Source: Treponema peruense (GTDB taxonomy: Bacteria > Spirochaetota > Spirochaetia > Treponematales > Treponemataceae). Taken from it: a DNA stretch of 64,000 bases. Position numbers and translations under genes: made by a program. Of the stretch, positions 1-11,221 are shown piece after piece. The notes under the pieces are model-generated. The model was given only the letters and a program-made list of their open reading frames with translations. It was not told the origin of the DNA and made no database searches. The DNA is taken from contig NZ_CP064936.1 in NCBI RefSeq assembly GCF_016117655.1, forward strand, positions 744,001 through 808,000, written 5' to 3'. How positions within the stretch are numbered: position 1 is the first letter of the stretch; every line of letters begins with the position of its first letter.

Positions 1-1284
1 AAGCCTGTTCACTGGGAAACAGTTCCTGCAAGCGACAAGGTAACACAGTGGTACAAAGGTGATAGCTCTTTCTTTGACATGAACCAGACAGGTGCAGGTT
101 ATTTTACAGAGTGGACCAATCCTCAGACTAACGAAACTTACCGTTATCCTGAAGGGGTGGGAACCATTGCAATAACTGGAAAACCAACTGAAGGAACAGC
201 AGTTTTAACAGCAACTTCAGCTTCAAGACAGTCTGATTCAATATCAGTTACAAACTCTTACAACTATCTCTTTACTCTTGATAAATCCATGATTTCTACG
301 ACACCAAAACAGGTGCATGATAATGAAGAGCTTCTCTATGTTAATTATGAACTTCGTCCGGCATGTTCTAAAATCATCGTAACAAATTACGATGCAAAAA
401 AATCATGGGGAAAGAATCTTTCAATGAAAGAGGGAACTTATTCTTCTTACAACGCAGAAGAAGGTCAATGGGTAATTGATACTCACACAATTACTACAGA
501 AACCAATTCAACTGGTATTGTAAGGGGAACTTTGAAATTTATTGCAAACGGAGAGGTAAACTGCCGTATCGGACTTAAAGCCGTAAATGAAAACCTGATT
601 TCTACAGGAGTTACTTCCGTTACAAGTCAGGAGTTTGGAACTCAGTCGCTTGCAATAAAATCTTATTATCCAAAACATACCTTTACGGTAAGCATTAAAA
701 AACAGGTTCCGTTCATAAACCATACAAGATACCCTGATACCGAAAAGTATGCAAAGTATTCAAGGTATGACGCTTCAACTAATACGATTTTCCTCGGTGA
801 CGGTGAGTATATTTCTGGTGATGTCTCGCTAAATACTTCATCTGAACCTTATTCAGAAGTAGATATTGTAAGTGTAAATTTTGAACAAGTAACAAGTTCT
901 CAGATTGAAGACGGGCTTTCATTTAAGCAATACCAGAGGGTTGCAGGCTCTTCCCCAGGAACGTCCGTAAATACACATCCGTTCCAGCTTCATCATAATC
1001 ATGAATACTCAATTTACTCTTATTTACCAGCAGGAAGCTCTACATGGGAACATATAACTAATGGAATGGCAAATATGTACAACCTGAAAATTGAAGGCGA
1101 CAAGTACATCGAAGTTCGTAATGAAACCATCAAGGAAACAACTTATGTGGGAAAACTTGTAGTCACTTATGTTGATTATGCAGGGCAATCAAACAAGGCA
1201 ACCTTCAATATTCCAGTTTACGTTCAGGTTCGTAACTGCCCTTGTGCAGATGACGGAAGTTACTACAAGGCATACAAACAATAA
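1..1284 (+). CDS. Large exported Ig-like-repeat protein, C-terminal part (5' end outside window)
   Basis: The frame is open from base 1 and ends in TAA at 1282-1284, so this is the C-terminal 427 residues of a longer protein. It is rich in Thr, Ser, Tyr and Asn and predicted to be mostly beta strand, as in surface-exposed Ig-like proteins. A segment around 720-900 (Arg-Tyr-Pro ... LGDGEYISG) resembles the segment near 9430-9560 of the next gene (LGDGETVKG), and both proteins end in a similar domain with a Cys-containing tail, so the two are tandem paralogues. The next gene starts 22 bases downstream with its own ribosome site, suggesting one transcript. No catalytic motif is visible. A surface or adhesin-like role is only inferred. 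Confidence 0.75.
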   Translation, partial: KPVHWETVPASDKVTQWYKGDSSFFDMNQTGAGYFTEWTNPQTNETYRYPEGVGTIAITGKPTEGTAVLTATSASRQSDSISVTNSYNYLFTLDKSMISTTPKQVHDNEELLYVNYELRPACSKIIVTNYDAKKSWGKNLSMKEGTYSSYNAEEGQWVIDTHTITTETNSTGIVRGTLKFIANGEVNCRIGLKAVNENLISTGVTSVTSQEFGTQSLAIKSYYPKHTFTVSIKKQVPFINHTRYPDTEKYAKYSRYDASTNTIFLGDGEYISGDVSLNTSSEPYSEVDIVSVNFEQVTSSQIEDGLSFKQYQRVAGSSPGTSVNTHPFQLHHNHEYSIYSYLPAGSSTWEHITNGMANMYNLKIEGDKYIEVRNETIKETTYVGKLVVTYVDYAGQSNKATFNIPVYVQVRNCPCADDGSYYKAYKQ

Positions 1285-1306
1285 TTGATTTTAAGGAGAA
1301 AACAAA

Positions 1307-4300
1307 ATGAAAAGATTTTTTAACGGCATTTTTCTTCTGCTTCTTCTTTCTCTCACAGGCTGCAGCTTTATTGCGTCCTTCACGGAAGAGCCGGAAGAAA
1401 ACATAACACTCTCTTTTGATAAAAACAAGACTTCCTTGAGCATGGGCGCAATGGAAGTAATTAACGTAAAGGCTTCTGAAAAACAGAATTCAGCAAGTAT
1501 TTCATGGTCTTATGATGATTCTGTCATCTTTGCAAAGACAGACAACTATTCTGCAGTCATTACGGGATTAAAGCCAGGAAGCACAACCCTTACAGCCCGA
1601 TGCGGCTCTAATTCTGCTTCCTGCATTATTACAGTCTCTGCAGACAGCTATGCGGTAACTGTAACTAATCCTTACGTCTATGCCTCATCTGATTTTGTGA
1701 GCGTAAAGCCAAATGAAACTGTAAAAATCAGTGCGGCTCTTTTTGGCGGAACTGTTGCAGACATAAACGGTTTTTCATGGAGCATTGATAAGACTTCCGT
1801 AGCATCTTTATCTACAGAAGGAAACTATTGCTGGATTACCGGAATGAATGACGGAATTGCAAAAGTAACCGTTAAGCATAATAAGGCTGCTTACGGATAT
1901 TCTGTTTTAGTAAACTGCTCATCAGACGGAACAAACCAGTGCTATATTACGACAACTGAAAATATCATTACTATAAACCTCAGTGAGGATAACACTGCTT
2001 CTTTTGCAATTGACTTGATGAATCCTCTTGTCTCTGATTATGCAAGCGGATTTACTTATTCTGTCGTAGATTCTCTTGGAAACGAAATGTCTTCAAAGCC
2101 AGTGGTCGTTTCTGGAGCCGGAAGTTTGAATGTGAGCCTTACAGCCTACAGCGTAGGGGAGTGCTATGTCCGCTGTAAACATCCTTCTGCAATTTATGAC
2201 CTTGATGTTTTAGTTCGTGTAATTGAAAACGCAGAGACTGCATACATTGAGCCCTCCCAGACTCTTGTTACAGTTTCTGATGATATTTATCAGAACATTT
2301 CATTAAGTCTTTTAAACTATGCTGGCCATGTAAATCCTGCTTCTTACAGCTGGAGCTTTTCAGAAAATGCTTCTGAATATATAGATTATTCCATTTACAA
2401 TGGGGAAGATGATGATACAGGCGATAACATCAATATCAAGGGAAAGAAGACTGGAACTGTTAAGATTACGGTTTCTTATCCTGGAGTTCCTTCAAGAAAT
2501 ATCATCGTGCTTGTAAGAAACATTGACAGCGAGGCAAGCGATGCTACTTACTACATATCTACAAGCCAGAATTACATCAGGATGAAAGAAGGCGATTCAC
2601 CTCAACAGATAAATATATCACTTAAAAACGCTTCTTCAGATGAAATTTCAAACCTCAAATGGACTATTACAAATGATGCTGCAGACGGCTCTCGTGAAAA
2701 GGTCATCAATTGGAAAAGCGGAAACGGAACCGCTGTTCACAAATTTGCTTCAAGAAGCGTAATTGCTAATAACTCATCAGCTTATGCCGTAATTGAGCCT
2801 CTTAAAGAAGGTATGGCTTATATTGATATTTCTCATCCGAAAGCGATGTATTCTACAAGAATTACTGTTGTAGTAACAAAAGAAAATACTGTCGTTGAGA
2901 AAAAATCAGTTTTAAACCTTACTTCAAGCCCAGTATTGAATATCAAAAACGGGGAATCTTCTGAGATTGATGTTTCTTTTTCTGGTGATGGAGAAATGTC
3001 TGAAATTGTATGGCAAAGCGAAGGAGTAGCAACCGTTTCCGGCAACGCTAATCATGCCGTGGTAACGGCACCTCAAAGCGGCTCAGGAGGGTCAAGAAGC
3101 ATAATTACCGTAACTCATCCTTATGCCACATACCCTGTCAAATACACTGTTGTCTGCTATGACAATGAAAGTGATTTTGAGCAGTATGCGGTAAAAACAA
3201 TTTACTCATACTCAACCAATGAAACTATAAATACAGACAGTCAGACGACTCTTCATCTTGAGACTTCAGGATTTACTTCAGTTCCTCAGATTACATGGAA
3301 TATAACGCAAGGAAGCTCTTGTGTGTCTTTATCAACGGAAAACCAGAATAAAGATGCCGTTGTGAACGGATTAAAGCCTGGAAAGGCTGTCATTAAGGCT
3401 TCTGTCTCTGGCTGTGATGACGTTACTTTTGTAGTAACTGTTGTCGCAGCAGGAGTTTTGAACCAGGATGCCGACTGCTATCTTTCTACTTCCTCAAACG
3501 TTCTTTACTTTGAGGACATCAATAAGTCGAAGTCTCTTTCTGTAGACTTATTCAATATTTCTTCAACAGAATATTCAAAGCTAAATTGGACTCTTTCAAA
3601 CAGTAATTATGAAATTACTTACAACGGAAACCAGGCGACCGTTACTTCCATGACAAGTGAAGGTTCTGCAGTGCTTACAATAAGTCATCCGCTTTCACAG
3701 AATATTCTTACAGTCAACTTGAGAACCGGAAACCAGTTTGAATATAAAAACGAGGATTTCTGTTATATAACCACAAATCAGGATGTGTTCGAGCTTTATT
3801 CAGGTCAGGAAGAGGTCACTCTTGTCGCAACCCTTAACCATACGGAAGAAAGCGATGACGCTGCCGTTCCTCAAGGTTTTTCATTTGAATGTGAGGACAA
3901 TACTGTCGCTTCGATCAGTTATGTAAACTATTCAAATACCTGCTACATAAAACCTTTGAAAAACGGAACGACTAAGATTTTTGTGCGTCACTCTGAAAGC
4001 GATTTTGAAAAGGAAGTTGTTGTAATCGTCAATAACGCTCCGAACGATTCTACAATCCCGTACCTTACAACGACAAACAATGTTATAACTGTTGTTCAGG
4101 GAGAGTATGCTACAGCAACCGTAACTTTGATGAATTCAAATACCGTTGACAACTCTGCCTGGCACTGGACTTCTTTGGATTCAAGAATATGTGACGTAAT
4201 TGCTAACAACGGAACTTCTGCAATGCTAAGCGCAAACAGTCCTGGAACTGCAGAAATCAAAGTTACTCATAAAGACTGCCCTTATTCTCTAAAACTTATT

Positions 4301-7144
4301 GTTACAGTTTTTGATTCTTCTGTAATTGTTTCACGTCCTTATATCTCAACAAGTGCAAATATCATTACACTTCAAAAAGGCATGAGTACAACACTTACTG
4401 CAGAGATGATTGGCGGAAACACTGCAAGCGACAGTAACTACTTCCGCTTTGTAGGCTCTTCTTCATCAATGATTTTAGTAAACTCAGTTTCAGGTTCTTG
4501 TTACATTAAGGCATTGAACAAAGGCATGGCTTATGTAACTGTCTATAACTCACGCTATTCAGAAAGCTACAGTAAGACGGTTCTTGTTGTAATCGAGGAT
4601 AAAATTGAAGACGGTGTTTACATTAAGCCTTCTACAAACATAATTAAGATAAAGCCTTCTGAAACAACGCTTACTACCGTTTCTGCAGAGCTTGTAAACG
4701 GGGAGGTTACTGACGGCAAAGACTTTATCTGGTGGGCTGATGACTATAACCTAATCGGTATTACTCCGGTTGCAGAACAGTGTTCTATTATGCCGACAGG
4801 TAAGACTGGTACTACAAAACTTCACATCAAGCACGCAAAGTCTTCAAAACAGGTTGATATTCTTGTAATGATAAGTAACTATGATACTTTTGCTTTCAGC
4901 CAGAAATCTGCAAACATAACAGCAGAAAAGCTTTATTTCTATCCTTTGCAGATTCCTTCAGTAGACGGTGATTTTGAGGTTCATTACTCATCTTCCAATG
5001 AAGATGTATGTCTGATTCAAGGCTCTAATGCCGTTGCCTGGGTATGCGGAAGAAGCTACGGAACGGCATCCCTTACGGCAAATATGACTTCATCTGACGG
5101 TACTGTTCTTGCTACAACCGAAATGCTCGTCTCTGTTACTGAAGTTGATCCTGCAGTTCCGGTCATCTCACTTGGAAACTCGATTCTTACCGTAGAAGCC
5201 GGAACCAGCCGTGTAATCTCTGCAACAATTACGGGAGAGGGAATTGAAGCGACAGAAAAGTTCAACCTTAAATGGAGCGTGAAGAATAAAGACAAGGGCA
5301 TTTCTCTTATGGATGAAACGCCTGATAAGACTGCATACGGCTCAGACTGCTATGTGACTTTTAACTATGGCGGAGAATTTGTTCTTTCATGTACCCATGA
5401 GGCAACGGGAGCTAATGCAGACATTTATTTTATCGTAGAAGAGAAGGGTGAGATTGGAATTGAATTGAACTCTAACCTTGAGACTATGTTCAAGGATGAC
5501 GGTTCTATTTCACTCACGGCTACTCTTACCAATGCTACAGAAGCTGATTATAAAAATATTACATGGTCTGCAGTAAAGGTAGGAGGACAGAACATCGTTG
5601 CAGTAAGCAAGGCAAAAGGTGCCATCTGTACCGTAACTCCAAAGAACGTTGGGCAGACAACCGTAATTGCAAAGCTTCCGAACGGAAACACTGCAAGCTG
5701 TATTGTAATCGTTAAGGCAAACACTGAAGTTACGATGGATGTGGGAAGCATTCACGTAATTCCTGGCTACACTGAGGTTATTAACTACAGGACAAATCCT
5801 GAAAACGCCACTATTAACTGGTATACTCAGATGACCACAGGCGCTTCTTCATTGTCTGGAAACATTACAAATTATTTCTCGATTGAAGATGATACTGCAA
5901 AAAGGCAGCTTCGTATAACAGGGCTTTTAGATTATCCTAACGGTGCTGCAGGAACCATTACAGCCTCTATGGTCGGAGCTTCTGCTGCAAACCTTCCGAC
6001 AGTCAAGGTTTATGTTGAATATGATGTTGAAGTTAAGCTTCAGGATTTAGAGGGAAACAACCTCACGGTCGTTCAGAACACGGAGCCTGATACAAAGAAC
6101 GTAAAGAAGTTCAACATTATTTATTATCCTACTGACCTTACGATTGACATCAAAAAGGACAGTAAAATTATTGCTTCCATTCCTAATGAAGGTAACAAGC
6201 CTCATACAACTACGCCCATTCCAGAGGTAACGGTCGGTGATGTTTCTAAGGAAATCATTACGGAAGAGGGCTTTGAAAAATGTAAAATGACAGTAACCCT
6301 GGTACCTCATACAGAATGCAGCTTTGACCTTTCTGTAAGCGGAACGCTTCCTTCTGATGAACACGGAGTTTACGCAGAGACAAAGACTTTCTATTACACA
6401 GCTTATTATGAAAAAGGCTATGATATTGAGCTTATAAACATGACACAAAACGGTGCCTTTACCCAGCCAATGTATGATTCTGAGGGTAAACTTACAAAGC
6501 TTGTTATTGGTGACGGTGAGGAAGCCGTGTTCTATCTTAAAATAAAGAACGAGAATGCAGCTGGAAAAATTCTGAATATAAAATCGGAACATTATGTGCC
6601 GGATTCTGGTAGTACTGGTGGTAGAAAAGATATTTATATGAATAATAACTCTTATGTAAGGCCTGGAACAAGCAGATTAGATAAGGCAAAAAATCTTTTT
6701 GAAGGTATTGAAAATAATGAAAATATCTATAAGATTTCTGCTAATAATTTGCCACCTAGTAAAGGACTTGTGTATCTTACTTCTGAAGCTGATGTCATTC
6801 CGAATGCTACTGTTTATCACCTGGGGCATGGCTGGGATTACTATAAGGATTTGCCGCAGGAAGTAACCGGAGATAACTGGTCTACTTATAGAAATAACAA
6901 CAATTACTCAAACGATTTTATAAGAAACTTGAAAAACAAAGGAGTTGATTATTGGCTTGTTTCTAAAGAAATTGTAGTAAATAATGCCTATAGTTTTTTA
7001 CATCCGGGAAAATCAAGATTTTCAAGTAAATGGGATGAAGGTGTTTCAAAGCAAAAAATTAGCAAGTTTTTACATTATGAATATAAGTTCAAGGGTTGGG
7101 TTGATTTAAAGTTGAGTTATAATCAAAAGTTGTGGATTGCCTGA
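1307..7144 (+). pseudogene. Giant Ig-like-repeat lipoprotein, 5' fragment interrupted by IS
   Basis: Starts after AAGGAG with a lipoprotein signal peptide whose lipobox is LSLTGC (Cys at residue 19), so export and lipid anchoring are expected. The following ~1,900 residues are repeats of about 90-110 aa of BIG2 type, recognisable by recurring phrases such as GLKPGSTTLTA, GLKPGKAVIKA and ITVSHP-like strands, plus a repeated start of Tyr-Ile-(Ser/Thr)-Thr-(Ser/Thr). Host sequence ends at 7113; the last residues and the stop come from the inserted element. Removing the element and one copy of the 9-bp duplication joins base 7113 to 8513 in frame, giving one ORF of 2,469 aa ending at 10115. The fragment lacks its own C-terminal domain and may be secreted but misfolded. 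The function is unknown; surface adhesion is a guess from the fold. Confidence 0.85.
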
Positions 7145-8503
7145 GAAGGCATAGAAAAAGAGGTCTGTCTAAGGTATAGTTTTCTTTGGAAAAAAAAATA
7201 AACACCGAAGGAGACCTCTTATGAAAAGAATACTGGAAATTGAAGAAAATTCCAATAGTCCAACGATTGATTTGCTTGAAAAAGCAATCCGCGCAAGAGC
7301 ACGTGAAGTAATTGAAAGTCTTTACGAGGATGAAGTTCAGCGTTTTCTTAATAAAACTTCTTCTATCGTAGACAAAACCGGAAACAAACTTGTAGTAAGA
7401 AACGGCTTTCACAAAGAACGGACAATTCTTACTACAAACGGTTACGTTACAGTCAGGCTTCCCAGAGTTGATGACCGTGCACTTGAAGAAAAGGATCGCT
7501 TTGTAAGCAAAGTCCTTCCTCCGTTTGCAAGAAAAACTCCGACAGTAGAAGCAATACTTTCCGCTGCCTACCTTGCAGGAATTTCTTCAAACAAGTTTTC
7601 AGCCATGCTCCATGATGTTCTTGGTAAAGAAGCAAAGGGCCTGAGTCCGTCAGTCATAACAAAGCTTACTGTAAAATGGCAGGCTGAATATGACGAATGG
7701 CGCAAACGAGATCTTTCCGGAAAGGAATACGTTTATGTTTGGGCAGACGGAATTTACGTAAAGTCCCGGCTTGACGGTGAAAAGACCTGCCTTCTGGTAA
7801 TAATTGGCGTAACTGTTGAAGGCAAAAAAGAACTTGTGGCTGTACAGGCCGGAATTCGCGAGTCAACGGAAAGTTGGCGTGGAGTTTTGCTTGATTTGAA
7901 ATTCCGCGGACTGACAAAAGCACCAAAATTGGCAGTCTGCGACGGAGCGCTTGGGTTTCAAAATGCAGTTGATGAAATCTGGGGCCAGCTAAAAATTCAG
8001 AGATGCTGGTTCCACAAGTCCATGAACATTCTGGACAAATTGCCTGACTGTGTGCAGACTCAGGCCACAAAAATGATTCGGGATATGTGGCAGGCAGACA
8101 AACGTGCAAACGCCTTGAAAGCCTACGACTTATTTATAGAAACTTTCGGAAAAAAATATCCGAAGGCAACGGAATGTCTTGAAAAAGACAAGGAGGATTT
8201 GTTCCGCTTTTATGATTATCCGGCGGAACATTGGGCTCACATTAGAACGTCGAATCCGATTGAATCGACATTTGCAACAGTCAGGTTGCGCCACAAGTCA
8301 ACAAAAGGAAACGGCTCTTCCGCTGCTTCTGTTGCAATGGCTTTCAAGCTTTGTCTTCAGGCAGAGAAAAACTGGCGACGGCTCAGGGGATTTAAACAAC
8401 TTGAACTTGTCGCCAAAAATATAATTTTTGTGGACGGTGAACAAATGAAGGCTGCCTGATGAAAAGACACTTTTTTTCAATCCACAACAATTGACAATAA
8501 CTC
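7114..8503 (+). mobile_element. IS256-family insertion sequence, copy 1 (1,390 bp)
   Basis: Boundaries come from comparing the three copies in the window, which share exactly 1,390 bp. Ends are imperfect 26-bp inverted repeats (7114-7139 and 8478-8503), both beginning GAGTTAT and matching at 22 of 26 positions. A perfect 9-bp direct repeat TTTAAAGTT flanks the element (7105-7113 and 8504-8512), which is the target-site duplication size known for the IS256 family. It interrupts the giant Ig-like lipoprotein gene without other loss, so the insertion appears recent. Confidence 0.95.
7221..8459 (+). CDS. IS256-family (Mutator-type) DDE transposase, copy 1
   Basis: A 412-aa protein of the normal size for the family, starting after GGAGACC. 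The catalytic domain shows the first Asp in YVWADGIYVKS (about residue 176), the second in AVCDGALGF (about 240) and the Glu in SNPIESTFATVR (about 350). Between the second Asp and the Glu is the RCWFHK segment typical of the family's insertion domain. It cuts and joins element ends during copying or excision. The three copies in this window have identical protein sequences, so all are recent and probably active or recently active. The start at 7221 is the only Met with a good ribosome site. Confidence 0.96.
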   Translation: MKRILEIEENSNSPTIDLLEKAIRARAREVIESLYEDEVQRFLNKTSSIVDKTGNKLVVRNGFHKERTILTTNGYVTVRLPRVDDRALEEKDRFVSKVLPPFARKTPTVEAILSAAYLAGISSNKFSAMLHDVLGKEAKGLSPSVITKLTVKWQAEYDEWRKRDLSGKEYVYVWADGIYVKSRLDGEKTCLLVIIGVTVEGKKELVAVQAGIRESTESWRGVLLDLKFRGLTKAPKLAVCDGALGFQNAVDEIWGQLKIQRCWFHKSMNILDKLPDCVQTQATKMIRDMWQADKRANALKAYDLFIETFGKKYPKATECLEKDKEDLFRFYDYPAEHWAHIRTSNPIESTFATVRLRHKSTKGNGSSAASVAMAFKLCLQAEKNWRRLRGFKQLELVAKNIIFVDGEQMKAA

Positions 8504-8512
8504 TTTAAAGTT

Positions 8513-10115
8513 TAATAATGTAAATGTTTTCAGTATAAAAAATAATGATGATTCATATAACTATGATATAAGTAACAGTCTTTCTCCTTATTATAAAACT
8601 GTAATTCCTTTTGTTATTACTACCGAAGAACTTGTTTCTTCTAATTTAGTAAGACCTGATAAAGACCTTGATGTAGGTTATAAAAAAACAAAAGGGATTT
8701 TTTGGGATGAAAATTCATTTGATTCATTTGGACAAGGATGTAGTTCAAAAATAAAACTGTCAAAGTTAATAAGTTCTTATATTACTCCTACAGTTTCAAA
8801 AGAAAAAGAATCTGTAATAAGTCTTGGAAAAGCAAAACTCCAAATTCCTTATGAAGATGGTCATGGAGTTGAACAACATGATTTAGAGCTGAATATAGAA
8901 TTTATTAAAAGAGAATGTGAAGCTTATACTTCAAATACTTGGATTAAAAAGGATGTTTCAGGAAAGCTACATTGGTATTTATCTGATAATCTTTATGACA
9001 GCTCTGCAGTTTCAACTCAACCTTACTTAAATATAATGGAGAACTATATTGAAAAAGAGGTTACAGAAGTTGTTGCAGATGTAAATGCACTTAAAGTTGA
9101 ATATCAGTTATATCCTAAAGAAGCTTCTCTTACAGTAACAATTCCACCGTCAAATGGAACCGGAAATCTTAAGATTTCTTCTGGAGCAACGCTTGTTACA
9201 ACACAGTCTGACGGAACTAAGATATATTCAATAACTTCACATGAGACTACTTCACAGGGAGCTGCCGGAGGTCATATCAATTTTTCTTTAGATGGAAGTT
9301 ATGTCGGTAAAGTTACTATAAAAGGAACAGGTTCTTCACTAAATCAGATAAATTATCTTAATTTTAACATTACAAATAAAGATTTATTTGTTCCTGAAAT
9401 TACATCTAAAACATCTACTGTTGGTAATGTAAATTCAATGTACAGTTATATAAACAAGCCTGAACGCATTTTAGTATTAGGTGATGGAGAAACTGTAAAA
9501 GGAAAAATCATAAATGAAGACTCTTCATCAAAAACAATAATAAAGAGCGTTAGCTTTGAAAATAATATGGAAGATCTTGTAGCAGGTGAAGTAACAAAAA
9601 ATACATCTGGTGTATATGAGTTTAAATTAACAAATAATGTTGATTATGGTTACTTTGCATACAGCGGTAAAGTAAGGGATAAGTTTTATTCAAATAATTA
9701 TTCTTTATCTGACGTGTCTGTAACTTCTGCGGACTATGAAACTGTTTATTTAAAGGACAGCGAAGGAAATCTTACTAAAAATATTGATGTTGAGAAAACT
9801 GAAAAAAACAGACAGAATGCAATAAAAAATAAACTTAATCAGATGAAGATTTCATATATGGAATCAAATATTGGTATTCCTAAGACATCTCATACACATT
9901 CTTACCATTATGAAAATTATGAATATATAGAAAGTTCAAAGACTTATTCTTGGACTGATATAGGCAAATTTATAATTACTTACAATGGTGAGGAAGGAGA
10001 AGAGACTAATCAGGAAATTATTATTGGCCTTAAGATAACAGAAGGACCTTGTGCAAAGACTTCTGATTACGGAATTGCAGTTCCGGCATCTTACTACTTA
10101 AATGTTACTGAATGA
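8513..10115 (+). pseudogene. Giant Ig-like-repeat lipoprotein, 3' fragment after IS
   Basis: The frame is open from the element edge and rejoins the 1307 frame when the insertion is removed, with no internal stop, ending in TGA at 10113-10115. An internal ATG at 9036 could give a 359-aa product, but it lacks a clear ribosome site and a signal peptide, so it is not expected to reach the envelope. The C-terminal ~220 aa resemble the end of the upstream paralogue (LGDGE segment, then a final beta-rich domain with one Cys). Translation of this part probably stopped with the insertion. A stem-loop terminator lies 8 bases past the stop. Confidence 0.8.
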
Positions 10116-10123
10116 TAAAGCTT

Positions 10124-10156
10124 GCCAGGTACGAGTTGAATCGTGCCTGGTGTTTT
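10124..10156 (+). terminator. Intrinsic terminator after the giant lipoprotein gene
   Basis: Stem GCCAGGTACGA (10124-10134) pairs with TCGTGCCTGGT (10141-10151) using G-U pairs around a 6-base loop, followed by GTTTT. Confidence 0.7.
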
Positions 10157-10191
10157 ATCAGGTAAAAACTTATCGAGTTTTAATTTTGCTC

Positions 10192-10220
10192 TTGACAGCT
10201 AAAGGGTTTTAAAGTAATAT
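10192..10220 (+). promoter_or_regulatory. Sigma-70-type promoter for the 10362 lipoprotein
   Basis: TTGACA at 10192-10197 and TAATAT at 10215-10220 are separated by exactly 17 bases. The predicted start near 10227 leaves a leader of about 135 bases containing stem-loops. Confidence 0.7.
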
Positions 10221-10257
10221 TTAGATAACTTAAAAGTGTGTATTTTATTTAAACTGC

Positions 10258-10320
10258 CTGCGAGCAGTGCTTGTTTTTGGAAACTGCGCTTTCCACCTTT
10301 TTTGTTTGAGTGCCTCAAAC
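10258..10320 (+). other. Structured 5' leader with consecutive stem-loops
   Basis: In the leader of the 10362 gene, GGAAA/TTTCC forms a short hairpin (10279-10294), and GTTTGAG-TGC-CTCAAAC (10304-10320) is a perfect 7-bp stem with a 3-base loop. A weaker element precedes them. It may be a regulatory leader or one of the palindromic intergenic elements seen elsewhere in the window. Confidence 0.45.
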
Positions 10321-10361
10321 GTCTTAAAAATCAACAAAAAAACTAAGGAAAGGAACTGAAT

Positions 10362-11201
10362 ATGAAGAAAATTGCATTTTATTTAACATTATTGTCTTTA
10401 ATTATGATTTTTGCTGGCTGCCAGCAGCCGACTAATGATAATTCCTCTGATGAAGGAAACACTAATACTTATTCTCCGGCCCAGATTGCTGAATTGAAGG
10501 CTATATATGCAGAACTTATTGGAACTACATGGGAAAATTCTAATAATGAACGGAATGACCATTATATAGAAACAGCTGCTTTTGCGAGTGATTCTGTAAC
10601 ATTCAACAACGTTCAGTATTCATTAAATCAGAATACAGATCTTTTCTTTGAAAATGAAGTAACTGATGAAGCCGTAAAAGGGTGGTCATCTGTTGGTTAT
10701 AATTCTGTGCTAAAAAAAGATAAAGGGTTTTATATTAAAATTAATAATGTTTTTTATGCTATTGGTGGTTGGGTTGATAAGAATACTCCCTATCGTGATG
10801 AAACTCCTTTAAATATTAAATGTGGAAATAATAGAGACAGCCTAGAGCTTACATCATCTTCTGGCGATAGTGAAGACACTTCTTCTGTAAACGGAAGCTA
10901 TGCTTTCAACAGTGCTACTAAAAGTCAGGTTAATGGTACGATTACTCTTTCAGACGGAAACTTTACTTATAGCGGTGGTAAAAACCAGGCTCCTTCCAGC
11001 GGTACATACACTGTAAACGGTTCTGACATTACATTCAAGTGGACTGCAATGGGCTATGAAACAAGTACAACAGTAAACATGAGCAAGGATGGTTCTTCTG
11101 TTACCTTCAGCTCAAAAGAAGTCTTGTTCTTCAGTACATTCTTTGGAAGCACGGAACAATCTGGTGGTAAGTATACTTTGACTTTCACTTACTCAGAGTA
11201 A
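10362..11201 (+). CDS. Hypothetical lipoprotein
   Basis: 279 aa starting after AAGGAA. The signal peptide has lipobox IMIFAGC with Cys at about residue 20, then a Ser/Asn/Asp-rich linker. Residues 35-165 hold a compact domain (GTTWENS, later FYIKINNVFYAIGGW). The last ~100 residues form a beta-rich module (GTITLSDGNFTYSGG, SGTYTVNGSDITFKW) of a kind often repeated in Treponema lipoproteins. No enzyme motif is seen. It has its own promoter and is likely anchored in the outer or inner membrane; the function is unknown. Confidence 0.85.
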   Translation: MKKIAFYLTLLSLIMIFAGCQQPTNDNSSDEGNTNTYSPAQIAELKAIYAELIGTTWENSNNERNDHYIETAAFASDSVTFNNVQYSLNQNTDLFFENEVTDEAVKGWSSVGYNSVLKKDKGFYIKINNVFYAIGGWVDKNTPYRDETPLNIKCGNNRDSLELTSSSGDSEDTSSVNGSYAFNSATKSQVNGTITLSDGNFTYSGGKNQAPSSGTYTVNGSDITFKWTAMGYETSTTVNMSKDGSSVTFSSKEVLFFSTFFGSTEQSGGKYTLTFTYSE

Positions 11202-11221
11202 ACACTGTTTAGTGTATTTAT

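Noticed and set aside
7453-8109. Open frames on the strand opposite the transposase (repeated in all three copies)
   Set aside because: They lie wholly inside the transposase gene in antisense, have no ribosome sites and no family likeness.
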